Part shown: positions 24,082 through 33,601 of the stretch, one piece after another
How the letters are laid out: each line of letters starts with the position of its first letter
How positions within the stretch are numbered: position 1 is the first letter of the stretch
From: Spirochaetales bacterium
GTDB taxonomy: Bacteria; Spirochaetota; Spirochaetia; DSM-2461
Assembly (NCBI GenBank): GCA_028533045.1
Contig: JAQQAP010000046.1
Span: 1-64,000, forward strand
DNA: 64,000 nucleotides
Reading direction: 5' to 3'
Notes under the pieces: model-generated
What the model saw: only the letters and a program-made list of their open reading frames with translations
Database searches by the model: none
Told to the model about the DNA's origin: nothing
Position numbers and translations under genes: made by a program

Positions 24082-25431
24082 ATGAAAAAGAATCCTTTTC
24101 CTTCCCTCCTTTTCCTTTTTTGCGGCCTTACTGTTCTTTCTATGAACCTTTCGGCCCTGGAATTAACCGTAGACGAGGCGGTAGAGATGGCTTTGACACA
24201 AAACCTAAGCCTTAAGCAGGAAAAAATCGACCGGGATATGAAGGAGAGGGAGGCCGACTCCTACTGGAATCGCTTTCTTCCCGATGTCTATGCCGGGGCG
24301 GATCTTTGGCGGACCGATGCTTACACGGACGATGCCCTTTACAGCTACTTCTATAACGACCTTCTTGGGACGGACTACTTCACCCAACCTTGGTTCTTAA
24401 CTGCCTTTGTCGATCTTAGCCTGGACCTTTCTGCTTCCACTGCTTCCGACATAAAAGCGACACGCCAGGAGTTCGAGGCGGGCCAAATCAGCTTTGAAAC
24501 GACTTCCCGAGCCCTGGAGCGGGATGTGAGGATTCAGTACTACGGTCTTCTGATCGTGAAAGAAACCATCGGGATTTACGAGCAGATGCTGGAAACGGCC
24601 CTGCAGAATTACGATAGGGCCAGAAGGAACTTCGAGCTGGGTAACGCCCGGAAAGTGGATATGCTCAGCTATCAGGTGAATTACGAAAGCCTTAAACCGG
24701 AGCTGATTGAAATTCAGAATATCTATGAAACAAGGCTGCTCGAGTTCAAAAGGATCATCGGCCTGGCCGTGGAAGATGAGCTTACCCTTTCCGATAGGGT
24801 TGACCCGGAGATCCGCCCTGTTGACGAAGAGGAAAGACTGATTTCTTTGGGGCTTAAGAATAACCTTGAGCTGCAGGCGATTCGGAAGCAGCAGGAGATC
24901 CTTAAAACCCGTACCAATGAGGCCTCTCTGGGAACCAGAACACCCCAATTCGGCCTATCCTACAGCTACACCCCTACCCTGTATGACCCGGCCGAATCGG
25001 ATTGGCAAGAGGATTGGAGCGACAGCAGCAGCCAGCTGGACCTTACCGTAACAATTCCCTTGAACGGCTTTATTCCCCATTCGGAGATGAATCTTATTGT
25101 TAAAAACTTAAAGGACGAACAGGAGAAACTGCAGTTGTTCTATGACGATGCGAGCCGACAGACCTGCCAGGCCATGGAGGAACTTATCCTAAGCATTAAT
25201 AAATCGGTTAAGGCCATTGAGGTGCACCGGCTGAGCATTGAGCTGGCCCGGGAAAACTACTCCATCATCGAAGAGTCCTATAATGAAGGGGCCGCCGATT
25301 ATCTTTCGGTCCAGACGGCCCAGGACAACTTGAACCTGGCCCTAATTAGTGAAAAGAACGAGCTGCTGACCTATCTTTCGTCCCGGCTCTACCTGGAATA
25401 TATGGTTAACGAAACAGAGGAGATTAAGTAA
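24082..25431 (+). CDS. TolC-family outer membrane efflux protein
   Basis: 449 residues with a signal peptide (cleavage near LSA-LE). Two repeated outer-membrane-factor halves rich in long coiled coils begin LTVDEAVEMALTQNLSL, with YQVNYESLKPE in the middle and YNEGAADYLSVQTAQDNLN in the second half. It forms the exit duct of a tripartite pump. First gene of the operon; its stop overlaps the next ATG (TAATG). Confidence 0.92.
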   Translation: MKKNPFPSLLFLFCGLTVLSMNLSALELTVDEAVEMALTQNLSLKQEKIDRDMKEREADSYWNRFLPDVYAGADLWRTDAYTDDALYSYFYNDLLGTDYFTQPWFLTAFVDLSLDLSASTASDIKATRQEFEAGQISFETTSRALERDVRIQYYGLLIVKETIGIYEQMLETALQNYDRARRNFELGNARKVDMLSYQVNYESLKPELIEIQNIYETRLLEFKRIIGLAVEDELTLSDRVDPEIRPVDEEERLISLGLKNNLELQAIRKQQEILKTRTNEASLGTRTPQFGLSYSYTPTLYDPAESDWQEDWSDSSSQLDLTVTIPLNGFIPHSEMNLIVKNLKDEQEKLQLFYDDASRQTCQAMEELILSINKSVKAIEVHRLSIELARENYSIIEESYNEGAADYLSVQTAQDNLNLALISEKNELLTYLSSRLYLEYMVNETEEIK

Positions 25432-26573
25432 TGAAGAAGCTTAAAGAGCATATGGAAGAAGGAAGAGGCGCGGCCTACGAACATTTTATAAAACACAGAA
25501 GAAAGATGCGATTCGTCGTTCTTGCTGTACTGATTGCAGTCATTGTGGGGGGGCAATTTATGAAAAAGCCCGCCGAAGAGCTGGAAGAGGAGATGCAGAT
25601 CCGACCGGCCAAGGTGATGGAACTCAAAGAAGAGGAACATGTGATCACCCGGGTTTTTCCGGGAAGAGTCAAGGCTTCACAAAATATTGATTTAACCTTT
25701 GACGTTCCCGGACGGCTTATGGAGTTTCAGGTTCTCGAAGGGGAAGAACTTCAAAAGGGTGATTTGATTGCCCGATTGGAACCCGGTAACTATCAGAGCA
25801 ATATGAATGCTGCCAAGGCCCAGTATGAAAAGGCAGAACTGGACTATAATCGTTCGGTTGAGCTATTCGAGGGAGAGCTGATCGCGGAAACGAAACTGGA
25901 ATTCGACAAGGTGAATTACGATGTGGCCAAATCGGCCTATGAAACGGCCCGACGCGCCTATGAGGATACTTTTATTTACGCTCCCTACGACGGTGTGGTA
26001 GCCAGCAAGTATGTCAACGGTCTTATTCAGGTTTCTCCGGGTATGCCTATTGTCAACTACCAGTCCCTTAACAAACTGGATCTGGTGGTAGATATCCCTG
26101 AAAGTATGTTCACCTATCTTCCCGACTTGGAATTGGACGCCATTGATATCACCGCCCACTTCGCCGATGCGGAGAAGATTTATCCCCTGGAAGTAAAAGA
26201 ATTTTCCACGGTGGCCGATGTCCGCACCAAAACCTACAGCGCCACAATGACAATGGACAGTCCCGATGACCAGCTGGTGCTGTCCGGAATGACTGCGACG
26301 GTTACTATAGAGATCCACCGACCGGTCGAAGAGAACGAAAATACCTTCTATATCCCTTCCCAGGCGGTTATTTACGATGTGGAATCGCGGGATTCCATGG
26401 TTTGGGTGGTAGATGAGAACAAGGCTGTACAGAGAAGACTGATTAAAACAGGCAGTATGGCGGGAGACCAGATCCAGATTACGGAAGGTCTGGAAATGGG
26501 TGAAATCGTAGTGGTTGCCGGGGCTCATCAGCTTTCCGAAGGCCAGATCATCCGATTTTACAACGAAGGATAA
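25431..26573 (+). CDS. RND efflux periplasmic adaptor (membrane fusion protein)
   Basis: 380 residues. One N-terminal transmembrane anchor (about 24-42) is followed by a lipoyl-type half (PGRVKASQNIDLTFDVPGR), a coiled-coil hairpin (NAAKAQYEKAELDYNRSVELF), the second lipoyl half (APYDGVVASKYVN), and beta-barrel and membrane-proximal domains (AVIYDVESRDSMVWVV). It links the inner-membrane pump to the TolC-like protein. 3-base gap to the pump gene. Confidence 0.92.
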   Translation: MKKLKEHMEEGRGAAYEHFIKHRRKMRFVVLAVLIAVIVGGQFMKKPAEELEEEMQIRPAKVMELKEEEHVITRVFPGRVKASQNIDLTFDVPGRLMEFQVLEGEELQKGDLIARLEPGNYQSNMNAAKAQYEKAELDYNRSVELFEGELIAETKLEFDKVNYDVAKSAYETARRAYEDTFIYAPYDGVVASKYVNGLIQVSPGMPIVNYQSLNKLDLVVDIPESMFTYLPDLELDAIDITAHFADAEKIYPLEVKEFSTVADVRTKTYSATMTMDSPDDQLVLSGMTATVTIEIHRPVEENENTFYIPSQAVIYDVESRDSMVWVVDENKAVQRRLIKTGSMAGDQIQITEGLEMGEIVVVAGAHQLSEGQIIRFYNEG

Positions 26574-26576
26574 TCC

Positions 26577-29500
26577 ATGAGTATTGCTGAATTTTCCATA
26601 GAGAAGAAGACTATTGTCTACCTGCTCTCCTTTCTCCTTCTTGTGGGAGGATATATAGGTTTCAATAGAGTAGGACGGCTGGAAGACCCGGATTTTACTA
26701 TCAACGTAGTTAAAATCATTACCATGTACCCCGGAGCGGAACCCAGGGAGGTGGAAGAGGAAGTTTCCGACATTATAGAACAGTATGTCCAGAAGATTCC
26801 CGAATTAAAGTATGTCGAGTCCGAATCGTCCTACGGCCAGTCTATCGTGACCGTAACCTACAAGGACGGATTTAACGGGGAAGAGTACCGCCAGCTTTAC
26901 GACGAGCTGCGCAAAAGGATGACCGATGTCCAGCTCTTTCTTCCCAGCGGTGTCTACCCTCCCTTCGTTTATGATGATTTTAAGGATGTCTATGGCATTC
27001 TGTACGCCATTACCGGCGACGGTTACAACATGAGTGAGCTCTACGACTTTACCGAGTACATTCAGAAACAGCTCCTCCTGATTGAGGGGGTTTCCAAGGT
27101 TGAACTGATGAGCGAGCCCACTGAGGTCGTTTATCTCGAAATGTCCCGTTCAAAACTGGTGAACATGGGTATTTCCGAGGATGAAATATACGGGCTCATA
27201 CAGTATCAGAACCAGATAGTGGACAGCGGTACGGTTCAGATGGGAGGCGAACGGCTTCAGTTCCAGGTTTCGGGAACACTGGAAACGGTCCAAAGCCTGG
27301 GCGATATCGTTATTGCCTCCGCCGGGGACAGAAATGTTTACCTTTCCGATATTGCCAATATTTATATGGGTTATCAAAATCCCCCCTCCGGCGTTTTCCG
27401 CTATAACGGGCAGGATGCCATTGGCTTGGGCATATCCGTTATTACTACGGAAAATGTAGTGGAAGTGGGTGACAGGATTAATGCCCGTCTAAAGGAGCTG
27501 GAAAGCGAGACGCCTATCGGTCTTGAAATGCAGAACATCTTCAATCAACCCGATGCGGTAACCCGGGCGGTGGATAACTTCCTGATCAGTCTTGTTCAGG
27601 CGGTTGTTATCGTAATTGCCCTTTTGATGATCTTTATGGGCATTCAGAGCGGTATAATCATCGGCGGGATTCTGGTTCTGATTATCGCGGGAACCCTCTT
27701 TTTGATGAACCTCTTTGATATTACCCTGCAGCGTATCTCCCTGGGAGCCTTGATTATTGCCATGGGTATGCTGGTGGATAACTCCATTGTTATTACCGAA
27801 GGGATCCTGGTGCGCTACCAGCGGGGAGAAGACCGAATGAAGGCCGCCTCAGAGGTGGTCAAGCGGAATATCTGGTCCCTTTTCGGTGCGACTCTGGTGG
27901 CCATTATTGCCTTCGCTTCAGTTGGTATGTCCCCCGATGCGGCCGGTGAATATACGAAGACTCTTTTTTACGTGATTATCATTTCCCTCATGCTCAGCTG
28001 GATTCTGGCCATAACGCTAAATCCTCTTGTCTGTTATCAGTTCCTTCGGGTTAAACCGGTAACGACCCGGGATGCCCAGTTAGGGGGCCGGGTTATGGGA
28101 GGATACAAAAGGTTTCTCCACGGTTGTCTGAGCTATAAATGGATTAGCCTCATGGTTGTTATAGCCATCCTGGCCCTCTCCCTGGGAGGATTCAGATATG
28201 TGGAAAGCGCCTTCTTTCCCAATTCTACCCAGCCTCAGTTTCTCATTGACTACTGGATGCCCGAAGGTACCGATATAAGTGAAACAGAAAAGGGAATGAA
28301 GGAGATCGAAGAGATTCTTCTTGAGGAAGAGCATATTACCAAGGTTTCCACTTTTGTAGGAGAAGCGCCACTCCGTTTCCAGCTAACCTTCTCTCCCGAA
28401 GCGACCAACAGCAAATACGGGATGTTCCTGATAGAAGTGGATGATAACAAAATACTGGACGAGATCATTCCCCGGCTGCAAACGGAACTTTCGGAGAAGT
28501 TCTTCGAACCCACCATCCAGGTTATCCCCTTTGCTATCGGTCCCGGCGGTAAAGGTACTGTGGCAACCCGAGTTTACGGACCCGACCCGGATGTAATTAG
28601 AGAGATAAGCGAAGAGATTAAAACGATTTACAAAAGTACGGAAAATGCCGTAGCCATCCGCGATTCCTGGGGCGAGCGGATTAAAACCATGGATATTGAG
28701 ATAGATGAGTTCCAGGCCCGCCGAGTGGGAATTACGCGCCCCCAAATCAATCAGGCTCTCAAACAAGGCTTTGACGGTCGGACCGTCGGGGTGTTCCGAA
28801 GCGGTAACAAACAAATGCCTATCATCTCCATCCCCCCCGACAACGAGCGGAATGACATTGCCTATGTACAGGACCTTTACGTCCACAGCAGCGTGACGGG
28901 TAGTTCGGTACCTCTTTCCCAATTGATTAAGAATATTAATTTTATCTGGAAAGACAAGGTGATTAATCGCCGGGACCGAACCAGAATGATGACGGTTCAG
29001 TGCGACCCCCTCGAAGGGCAGCCAAGTGTTCTCTTTGCCCAGGTTAAGCCGGCTATCAATGCCCTCGAACTCCCGCCCGGATACTACATTGAGCATGGCG
29101 GTGAGTACGAAAGCTCTCGGGACGCCCAGGCAATGATTATGGGAAACCTTCCCATTGCCATTCTGGCTATGTTTCTGACCATAGTGCTTCTCTGGAACTC
29201 TTTCCGCCAGCCAATTATTGTCTTCCTTTCCATTCCCCTCTCAATAATAGGGGTTACCGCCGGATTGCTCATAACGGGAACTCCCTTTAGCTTTATGGCG
29301 ATTATGGGACTCCTGTCGCTCTTTGGAATGGTGATTAAAAACGCCATTGTTCTGGTAGATGAATTCGACTTAAAGATGGAAGGGGACGGCGATCCCTTTG
29401 AAGGAATTGTGGAAGCCTCCGTTAGCCGAGTCAGACCGGTTATGATGGCGGCCTTCTCTACCATCCTCGGTATGATTCCTCTTATATCGGACAGTTTTTT

Positions 29501-29636
29501 CCAGGGAATGGCCGTGACCATTATGTTCGGTTTGGCTGTGGCCTCGATTATTACTCTGGTCATTACCCCGGTTCTTTACGCTATTTTCTTTGGAATAGAT
29601 CCGGCTCCAAAGCAAAAAATCATAGAGGAAAAATAG
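26577..29636 (+). CDS. RND-family efflux transporter, inner membrane pump
   Basis: 1019 residues with the twelve-helix RND architecture: one N-terminal helix, a large periplasmic porter loop, a helix bundle, and a duplicate. The proton-relay region in TM4 is GALIIAMGMLVDNSIVI (single Asp of the GMLVDN type). The second half shows FSFMAIMGLLSLFGMVIKN and ITPVLYAIFF. Closest in style to the hydrophobe/multidrug exporters of the AcrB superfamily; substrate not deducible. Followed by a strong terminator. Confidence 0.93.
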   Translation: MSIAEFSIEKKTIVYLLSFLLLVGGYIGFNRVGRLEDPDFTINVVKIITMYPGAEPREVEEEVSDIIEQYVQKIPELKYVESESSYGQSIVTVTYKDGFNGEEYRQLYDELRKRMTDVQLFLPSGVYPPFVYDDFKDVYGILYAITGDGYNMSELYDFTEYIQKQLLLIEGVSKVELMSEPTEVVYLEMSRSKLVNMGISEDEIYGLIQYQNQIVDSGTVQMGGERLQFQVSGTLETVQSLGDIVIASAGDRNVYLSDIANIYMGYQNPPSGVFRYNGQDAIGLGISVITTENVVEVGDRINARLKELESETPIGLEMQNIFNQPDAVTRAVDNFLISLVQAVVIVIALLMIFMGIQSGIIIGGILVLIIAGTLFLMNLFDITLQRISLGALIIAMGMLVDNSIVITEGILVRYQRGEDRMKAASEVVKRNIWSLFGATLVAIIAFASVGMSPDAAGEYTKTLFYVIIISLMLSWILAITLNPLVCYQFLRVKPVTTRDAQLGGRVMGGYKRFLHGCLSYKWISLMVVIAILALSLGGFRYVESAFFPNSTQPQFLIDYWMPEGTDISETEKGMKEIEEILLEEEHITKVSTFVGEAPLRFQLTFSPEATNSKYGMFLIEVDDNKILDEIIPRLQTELSEKFFEPTIQVIPFAIGPGGKGTVATRVYGPDPDVIREISEEIKTIYKSTENAVAIRDSWGERIKTMDIEIDEFQARRVGITRPQINQALKQGFDGRTVGVFRSGNKQMPIISIPPDNERNDIAYVQDLYVHSSVTGSSVPLSQLIKNINFIWKDKVINRRDRTRMMTVQCDPLEGQPSVLFAQVKPAINALELPPGYYIEHGGEYESSRDAQAMIMGNLPIAILAMFLTIVLLWNSFRQPIIVFLSIPLSIIGVTAGLLITGTPFSFMAIMGLLSLFGMVIKNAIVLVDEFDLKMEGDGDPFEGIVEASVSRVRPVMMAAFSTILGMIPLISDSFFQGMAVTIMFGLAVASIITLVITPVLYAIFFGIDPAPKQKIIEEK

Positions 29637-29656
29637 CTTCGCCCTTTCCTAATACG

Positions 29657-29682
29657 GCTCCGCCTTCGGGCGGGGCTTTTTT
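29657..29682 (+). terminator. Rho-independent terminator of the RND operon
   Basis: Stem GCTCCGCC / GGCGGGGC with a TTCG tetraloop (29657-29676), followed by six T. It ends against the stop of convergent comM. Confidence 0.9.
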
Positions 29683-31207
29683 ATAATTTTCCCCAAAAAA
29701 TATCCCTGTCCCCATAGCGGCGGTACTGCAGGGCTTCCAAAATATGTTCCTCCCCGATTTTTTCACACAGATCCAGGTCCGCCGCCGTTCGGGCGACCCG
29801 CAGTACGGAATGACTGGCCCGGGAGGAGAGACTGAGTTTTTTCATTCCCCTTAGAAAGGTCGCTTTGCCTCTGCCATCCAGTTGACAGTAGTCATTGAGG
29901 CGATTAACAGAGATACGGGAATTCCAAATAAACGATTCCTTTTCATGACGCCGCCGCTGGATTTCCCAGGCACACGTCACCCGTTCCCGCACCAGTCGGC
30001 TCGACTCTTCTTCCCGCCCCAGAAGAGCTTCTCCTCCCACAGGCTTTAAAGGGAGTCTAAGATCGATTCTATCCATAAGAGCCCCGCCGATACGCCTCCA
30101 GTAGCGTTCTATTTCCTTTGTGGTACAAATACAGGAGGAGGATTCACGCCCCAGGTTTCCGCAGGGACAGGGATTGGCGGCCATAACCAACTGAAAGTCG
30201 GCGGGAAACCAATAAGATTTGCCTGCCCGGGTTATTCGTACCGTACCATTCTCCACCGGCTCCCGAAGTCCCTGCAGGATGGGGGTATGAAACTCCGGCG
30301 TTTCATCCAGGAAGAGGATTCCCCGATGGGCCAGGGAGATTTCCCCGGGAATAACGGCGGAAGAGCCGCCCACCATTCCCTGGAGAGAAGCCGAATGATG
30401 AGGCATCCGGAAAGGGGGCCAGTTTATGAGTCCGGTCCCCTCTTCTAAAGAACCGGCCTGGGACCAGATTCGTGTCACATCGAGAGATTCCTCTTTGGTT
30501 AAGGGGGGGAGAAGACCGGGAAGACGCCTGGCACTCATGGTTTTCCCGCATCCCGGCGGTCCAAAGAGTAAAAGATTATGCCGTCCCGCCGCAGCCAGTT
30601 CCAGAACCCGCCGACAGAGAGGTTGGCCCTTCAAATCGGCCAAGTCGGGATAGGGATTTTCCCCCAGTCCTTCCCTTTCCTTATCGCACACTTCTCCCCT
30701 ACCCTCTATTAACTCCTTCCAAACCTTACTCACCCTGTCCAATGAATCCAGGGAGTGCACCAAACCTTCCGCAGCCGTTTGAGCCTCGGGCAAGTTCTCT
30801 GTGGGGACGATGAAACGGCGTATACCCTGCCGAGAGGCTTCTGATACGGCAGAGATTACTCCCCGCACGGGACGGACCTTCCCGTCAAGCTGAAGCTCAC
30901 CCAACACAAGAAGGGGTTCACCCGGGTCGGGAAGATTACCGCTGGCCCGCAGAATGGCCAGTGCCATGGAAAGGTCGTAGCGGGCGCCCTCTTTTTTAAC
31001 CCCGGCGGGAGACAGATTTATTAGAATCCGCTGAAGGGGCATTTCGAATCCCCCCCGCTTGAGCGCTATACGTACCCGTTCCCGGGCTTCCCTGACGGCG
31101 GAATCGGGTAACCCTACCACATCCAGAGCCGGGATTCCCCTCCTAATATCTACTTCAACGGAGATTAAATCCCCTTCAAACCCACGAAAAGCATAACAAT
31201 AAATCAT
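29681..31207 (-). CDS. comM: ComM/YifB family AAA helicase (Mg-chelatase-like)
   Basis: 508 residues. ComM is a hexameric branch-migration helicase that helps integrate DNA during natural transformation; YifB homologues also occur in non-competent bacteria. The N-terminal ChlI-like domain ends in PTENLPEAQTAAEG. The AAA core has FGPPGCGKTMSARRLPGLLP, FLDETPEFH and ANPCPCGNLG with its following cysteines. The C-terminal lid has ISVNRLNDYCQL and SHSVLRVARTAADL. GGAGG lies 5 bases before the ATG. Confidence 0.93.
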   Translation of the reverse strand: MIYCYAFRGFEGDLISVEVDIRRGIPALDVVGLPDSAVREARERVRIALKRGGFEMPLQRILINLSPAGVKKEGARYDLSMALAILRASGNLPDPGEPLLVLGELQLDGKVRPVRGVISAVSEASRQGIRRFIVPTENLPEAQTAAEGLVHSLDSLDRVSKVWKELIEGRGEVCDKEREGLGENPYPDLADLKGQPLCRRVLELAAAGRHNLLLFGPPGCGKTMSARRLPGLLPPLTKEESLDVTRIWSQAGSLEEGTGLINWPPFRMPHHSASLQGMVGGSSAVIPGEISLAHRGILFLDETPEFHTPILQGLREPVENGTVRITRAGKSYWFPADFQLVMAANPCPCGNLGRESSSCICTTKEIERYWRRIGGALMDRIDLRLPLKPVGGEALLGREEESSRLVRERVTCAWEIQRRRHEKESFIWNSRISVNRLNDYCQLDGRGKATFLRGMKKLSLSSRASHSVLRVARTAADLDLCEKIGEEHILEALQYRRYGDRDIFWGKL

Positions 31208-31235
31208 CCCGTCCTCCTTTGCTTAACCCTAACTA

Positions 31236-31278
31236 CCAAGGAGAGAATTTTTTCCCCGAATAGGGCATTTTTCCTTGG
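31236..31278. repeat. inverted repeat in the comM / kinase divergent region
   Basis: Perfect 7-base arms CCAAGGA (31236-31242) and TCCTTGG (31272-31278), 29 bases apart, with CCCC/AGGG partly complementary inside. Possible operator or chance; no function can be assigned. Confidence 0.3.
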
Positions 31279-31346
31279 CTATGCTGTCCTTTTTCTGTTC
31301 TTTATGACATAATGGCTCTGTTTTTTTATTGCGTGGAGAAAACTTA

Positions 31347-32351
31347 ATGAACAAATTACAGGTACTCGGGATAGGTAATATTCTCATTGATATTCTCGCC
31401 GATGTGAGTGACGAAGATATTCTAACTCTCGGTTTGGATAAGGGAATTATGAAACTTGTGGAAGAGGAAGAAAGAAACAAGATTCTTGACCTTCTCAAAA
31501 ACAGAACCTGTGAATATATTTGCGGCGGTTCTGCTCCAAATACAGTTATTACATTGGCAGCCCTGGGAGTCAGCAGCGGTCTTTCCGGTAAAGTAGGTAG
31601 GGATGAACTGGCCGACAAATACTTAACCCGCCTGAAAGATCAGGGTGTTCGCTCCTACCTGTCCCGTTCAGAAGGAGATACGGGAACCAGTATTATCCTC
31701 ATTACCCCCGACTCGGAACGAACCATGAACACCAGCCTGGGTATTAACCGATTCTACTCAAAGGAAGATGTGAACAGTTCTGCCTTGGCAGAGGCGGACT
31801 ACTTCTATTTTACCGGCTATATGTGGGATACGGACTCTCAGAAAAAGGCCCTTCTGGAGGCCATCAACGACGCCCGAATGAACCGGACGAAAATCGTCTT
31901 TGACCTGGCCGATCCTTTTGCCGTAAACCGGAGCCGTGAAGATTTCCTTAATATGATTCACCACCATTACGATATCGTTTTTGCCAACAGGGAAGAAGCA
32001 AAACTTCTCTTTAATACGGAATGTGTAGAAAATTCCGTAAAGGAACTGGCCCATCTTTGTGAAATTGCCGTTGTTAAGGACGGGGGGAACGGTTCCTATG
32101 TCGCATCGGGAGGTAAGGTGTGGAAGATACCCGTATTTAAAGTCGATGCGGTTGATTCCACCGGGGCGGGAGATACCTATGCGGCCGGTTTTCTCTACGG
32201 CCTGTCTCAGGGGTATTCCCTTGAGAAATCGGGCCTCTTTGCCTCCTGGCTCGCTTCCCGTATTGTCACCATAAAGGGAGCCCAATTTCCCGAAGCCATT
32301 CTCAAAACCCTCCGTAAGGCCATTTCAGACGGTTCCTGGGAAAGAAGCTGA
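31347..32351 (+). CDS. PfkB-family carbohydrate/nucleoside kinase (adenosine kinase-like)
   Basis: 334 residues. PfkB signature 1 region CGGSAPNTVITLAALG and the C-terminal signature DAVDSTGAGDTYAAGFLYG with the catalytic Asp. Overall layout (GNILIDILADVSDEDI at the N-terminus) resembles the adenosine/fructo-kinase group; the substrate cannot be decided. The ATG at 31347 has GGAG 9 bases upstream, which I prefer to a TTG six codons earlier. rlpA follows 31 bases downstream. Confidence 0.88.
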   Translation: MNKLQVLGIGNILIDILADVSDEDILTLGLDKGIMKLVEEEERNKILDLLKNRTCEYICGGSAPNTVITLAALGVSSGLSGKVGRDELADKYLTRLKDQGVRSYLSRSEGDTGTSIILITPDSERTMNTSLGINRFYSKEDVNSSALAEADYFYFTGYMWDTDSQKKALLEAINDARMNRTKIVFDLADPFAVNRSREDFLNMIHHHYDIVFANREEAKLLFNTECVENSVKELAHLCEIAVVKDGGNGSYVASGGKVWKIPVFKVDAVDSTGAGDTYAAGFLYGLSQGYSLEKSGLFASWLASRIVTIKGAQFPEAILKTLRKAISDGSWERS

Positions 32352-32382
32352 TGAAAAAGGCCGAATATTCCGAGAATTAACT

Positions 32383-32982
32383 ATGATTCGTTCTATTTGG
32401 CTGTTATTACTCTTATTTTCTCTCCTACCCCTCTTTTCTTATGAGGAAGAAGGTATTGCCTCCTGGTATGGTCCGAACTTCCAGGGCAAAAAAACGGCCA
32501 ATGGCGAGATTTTCGATACGGAAGAACTCACCGCTGCCCATAAAACCCTCCCCTTTGATACAATGGTGGAGGTAACAAACCTGTCTAACGGAAAAAGCGT
32601 TATTCTTAGAATAAATGACCGAGGCCCCTATGTGGGAGACAGGCTCATCGACCTTTCCCGTAAAGGAGCAGAAGCTATCGGCATGCTGGATTCGGGCACC
32701 GCCCCGGTACAGATCAGTACCCTGGACCCCAGTGTGAAAGCGATAGATTTCAGCAAACCGGTTACCTTTACCATACAAATTGCCTCTTTCACTGACCTGA
32801 TAAATGCTCTTAATACGAAGAAAGAGCTGGTGAAGGCAGGATTCAACCCAAGAGCCAGCCTTTCCAATGAAGGTGCAACAAGACTCTTCCTTTCCCAAAT
32901 ACCTGCCTCTGAGTGTTACAACATGGTGAAGGAGCTGGAGTCCCATGGTTGGAAGGGACTGGTTATCCGCCAGGAAAAATAG
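32383..32982 (+). CDS. rlpA: RlpA-like septal lytic transglycosylase with SPOR domain
   Basis: 199 residues with a signal peptide (hydrophobic 5-18). The double-psi beta-barrel domain shows IASWYGPNFQGKKTANGE, TAAHKTLPF and RINDRGPYV, the RlpA active-site pattern. A SPOR domain (about 126-197, TFTIQIASFTDLINA) follows and would target denuded septal peptidoglycan. No lipobox is evident, unlike E. coli RlpA. Confidence 0.9.
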   Translation: MIRSIWLLLLLFSLLPLFSYEEEGIASWYGPNFQGKKTANGEIFDTEELTAAHKTLPFDTMVEVTNLSNGKSVILRINDRGPYVGDRLIDLSRKGAEAIGMLDSGTAPVQISTLDPSVKAIDFSKPVTFTIQIASFTDLINALNTKKELVKAGFNPRASLSNEGATRLFLSQIPASECYNMVKELESHGWKGLVIRQEK

Positions 32983-32992
32983 GACGATGGAG

Positions 32993-33601
32993 CTACTGAA
33001 CAAGCTTTCGCTTGAAGAGCTCTCCTCCCTGAAAGCCCCCCATGGCCTGGTCGACTTTCAATTCGGCACTCTCCATAAAGTCCAGTAAATCGGTTTTGGC
33101 CATTAATTCAAGTTCGCTTAGGGAACGTCCCTTTCTCTCTTCATCATAGACCTTACTGAATGTTCGAGTTTTTTCTCCGGGAAAAAGGAGACTATATTCA
33201 AAATATGAGGAGGCCAGGAGTCGACCCTGGTCATAATAAAAATAGACAAGGCTGTTCCTAACCGCTTTGTCGGACTGCTGAAAATAGTAACTTATCCGCG
33301 CCAGGGGATGATAATTGCTGTCATAAAGATAGTAGTAATAATAGAGAGGTTCTCGGGATTGGAAAGTCAGGGCTTCCGTGAGGATTCCCACGTCATTAAG
33401 GTAAACCACCGTATAACTCCCCATGGACTCCGCTTCCCGCGCTGTTAGGGGATGGTAAAAGAGAGGGGCCTTGTCAAAGCTGTTCCCGTCAATAAGGTAA
33501 AAGAAATCCTTCCAGTACTCCTCTTTAGCCGAAAGGGAGAGTGATCCCCAAAAGCTTATGAGTAGAATTAAAAGGATTCTTTGCCTAAAGACCGGTCTCA
33601 A
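32993..33601 (-). CDS. Exported protein of unknown function
   Basis: 202 residues with an N-terminal signal peptide (hydrophobic about 9-23, cleavage near LSA-KE). The body is rich in Tyr and Phe, with a run of five Tyr near residue 88 (LYYYYYLYDSN) and repeated aromatic beta-like strands (RISYYFQQ, LVYFYYDQGRLL), perhaps toast-rack or MORN-like repeats. I do not recognise it. The TTG start at 33601 overlaps the aminotransferase stop (TTGA), with GGAG 8 bases upstream. Third gene of the fliG1 unit. Confidence 0.7.
   Translation of the reverse strand: MRPVFRQRILLILLISFWGSLSLSAKEEYWKDFFYLIDGNSFDKAPLFYHPLTAREAESMGSYTVVYLNDVGILTEALTFQSREPLYYYYYLYDSNYHPLARISYYFQQSDKAVRNSLVYFYYDQGRLLASSYFEYSLLFPGEKTRTFSKVYDEERKGRSLSELELMAKTDLLDFMESAELKVDQAMGGFQGGELFKRKLVQ

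Noticed and set aside
33001..33014. CAAGC-TTTC-GCTTG hairpin as a terminator for rlpA
   Set aside because: No T-run follows on either strand and it lies inside the coding end of the convergent exported-protein gene.
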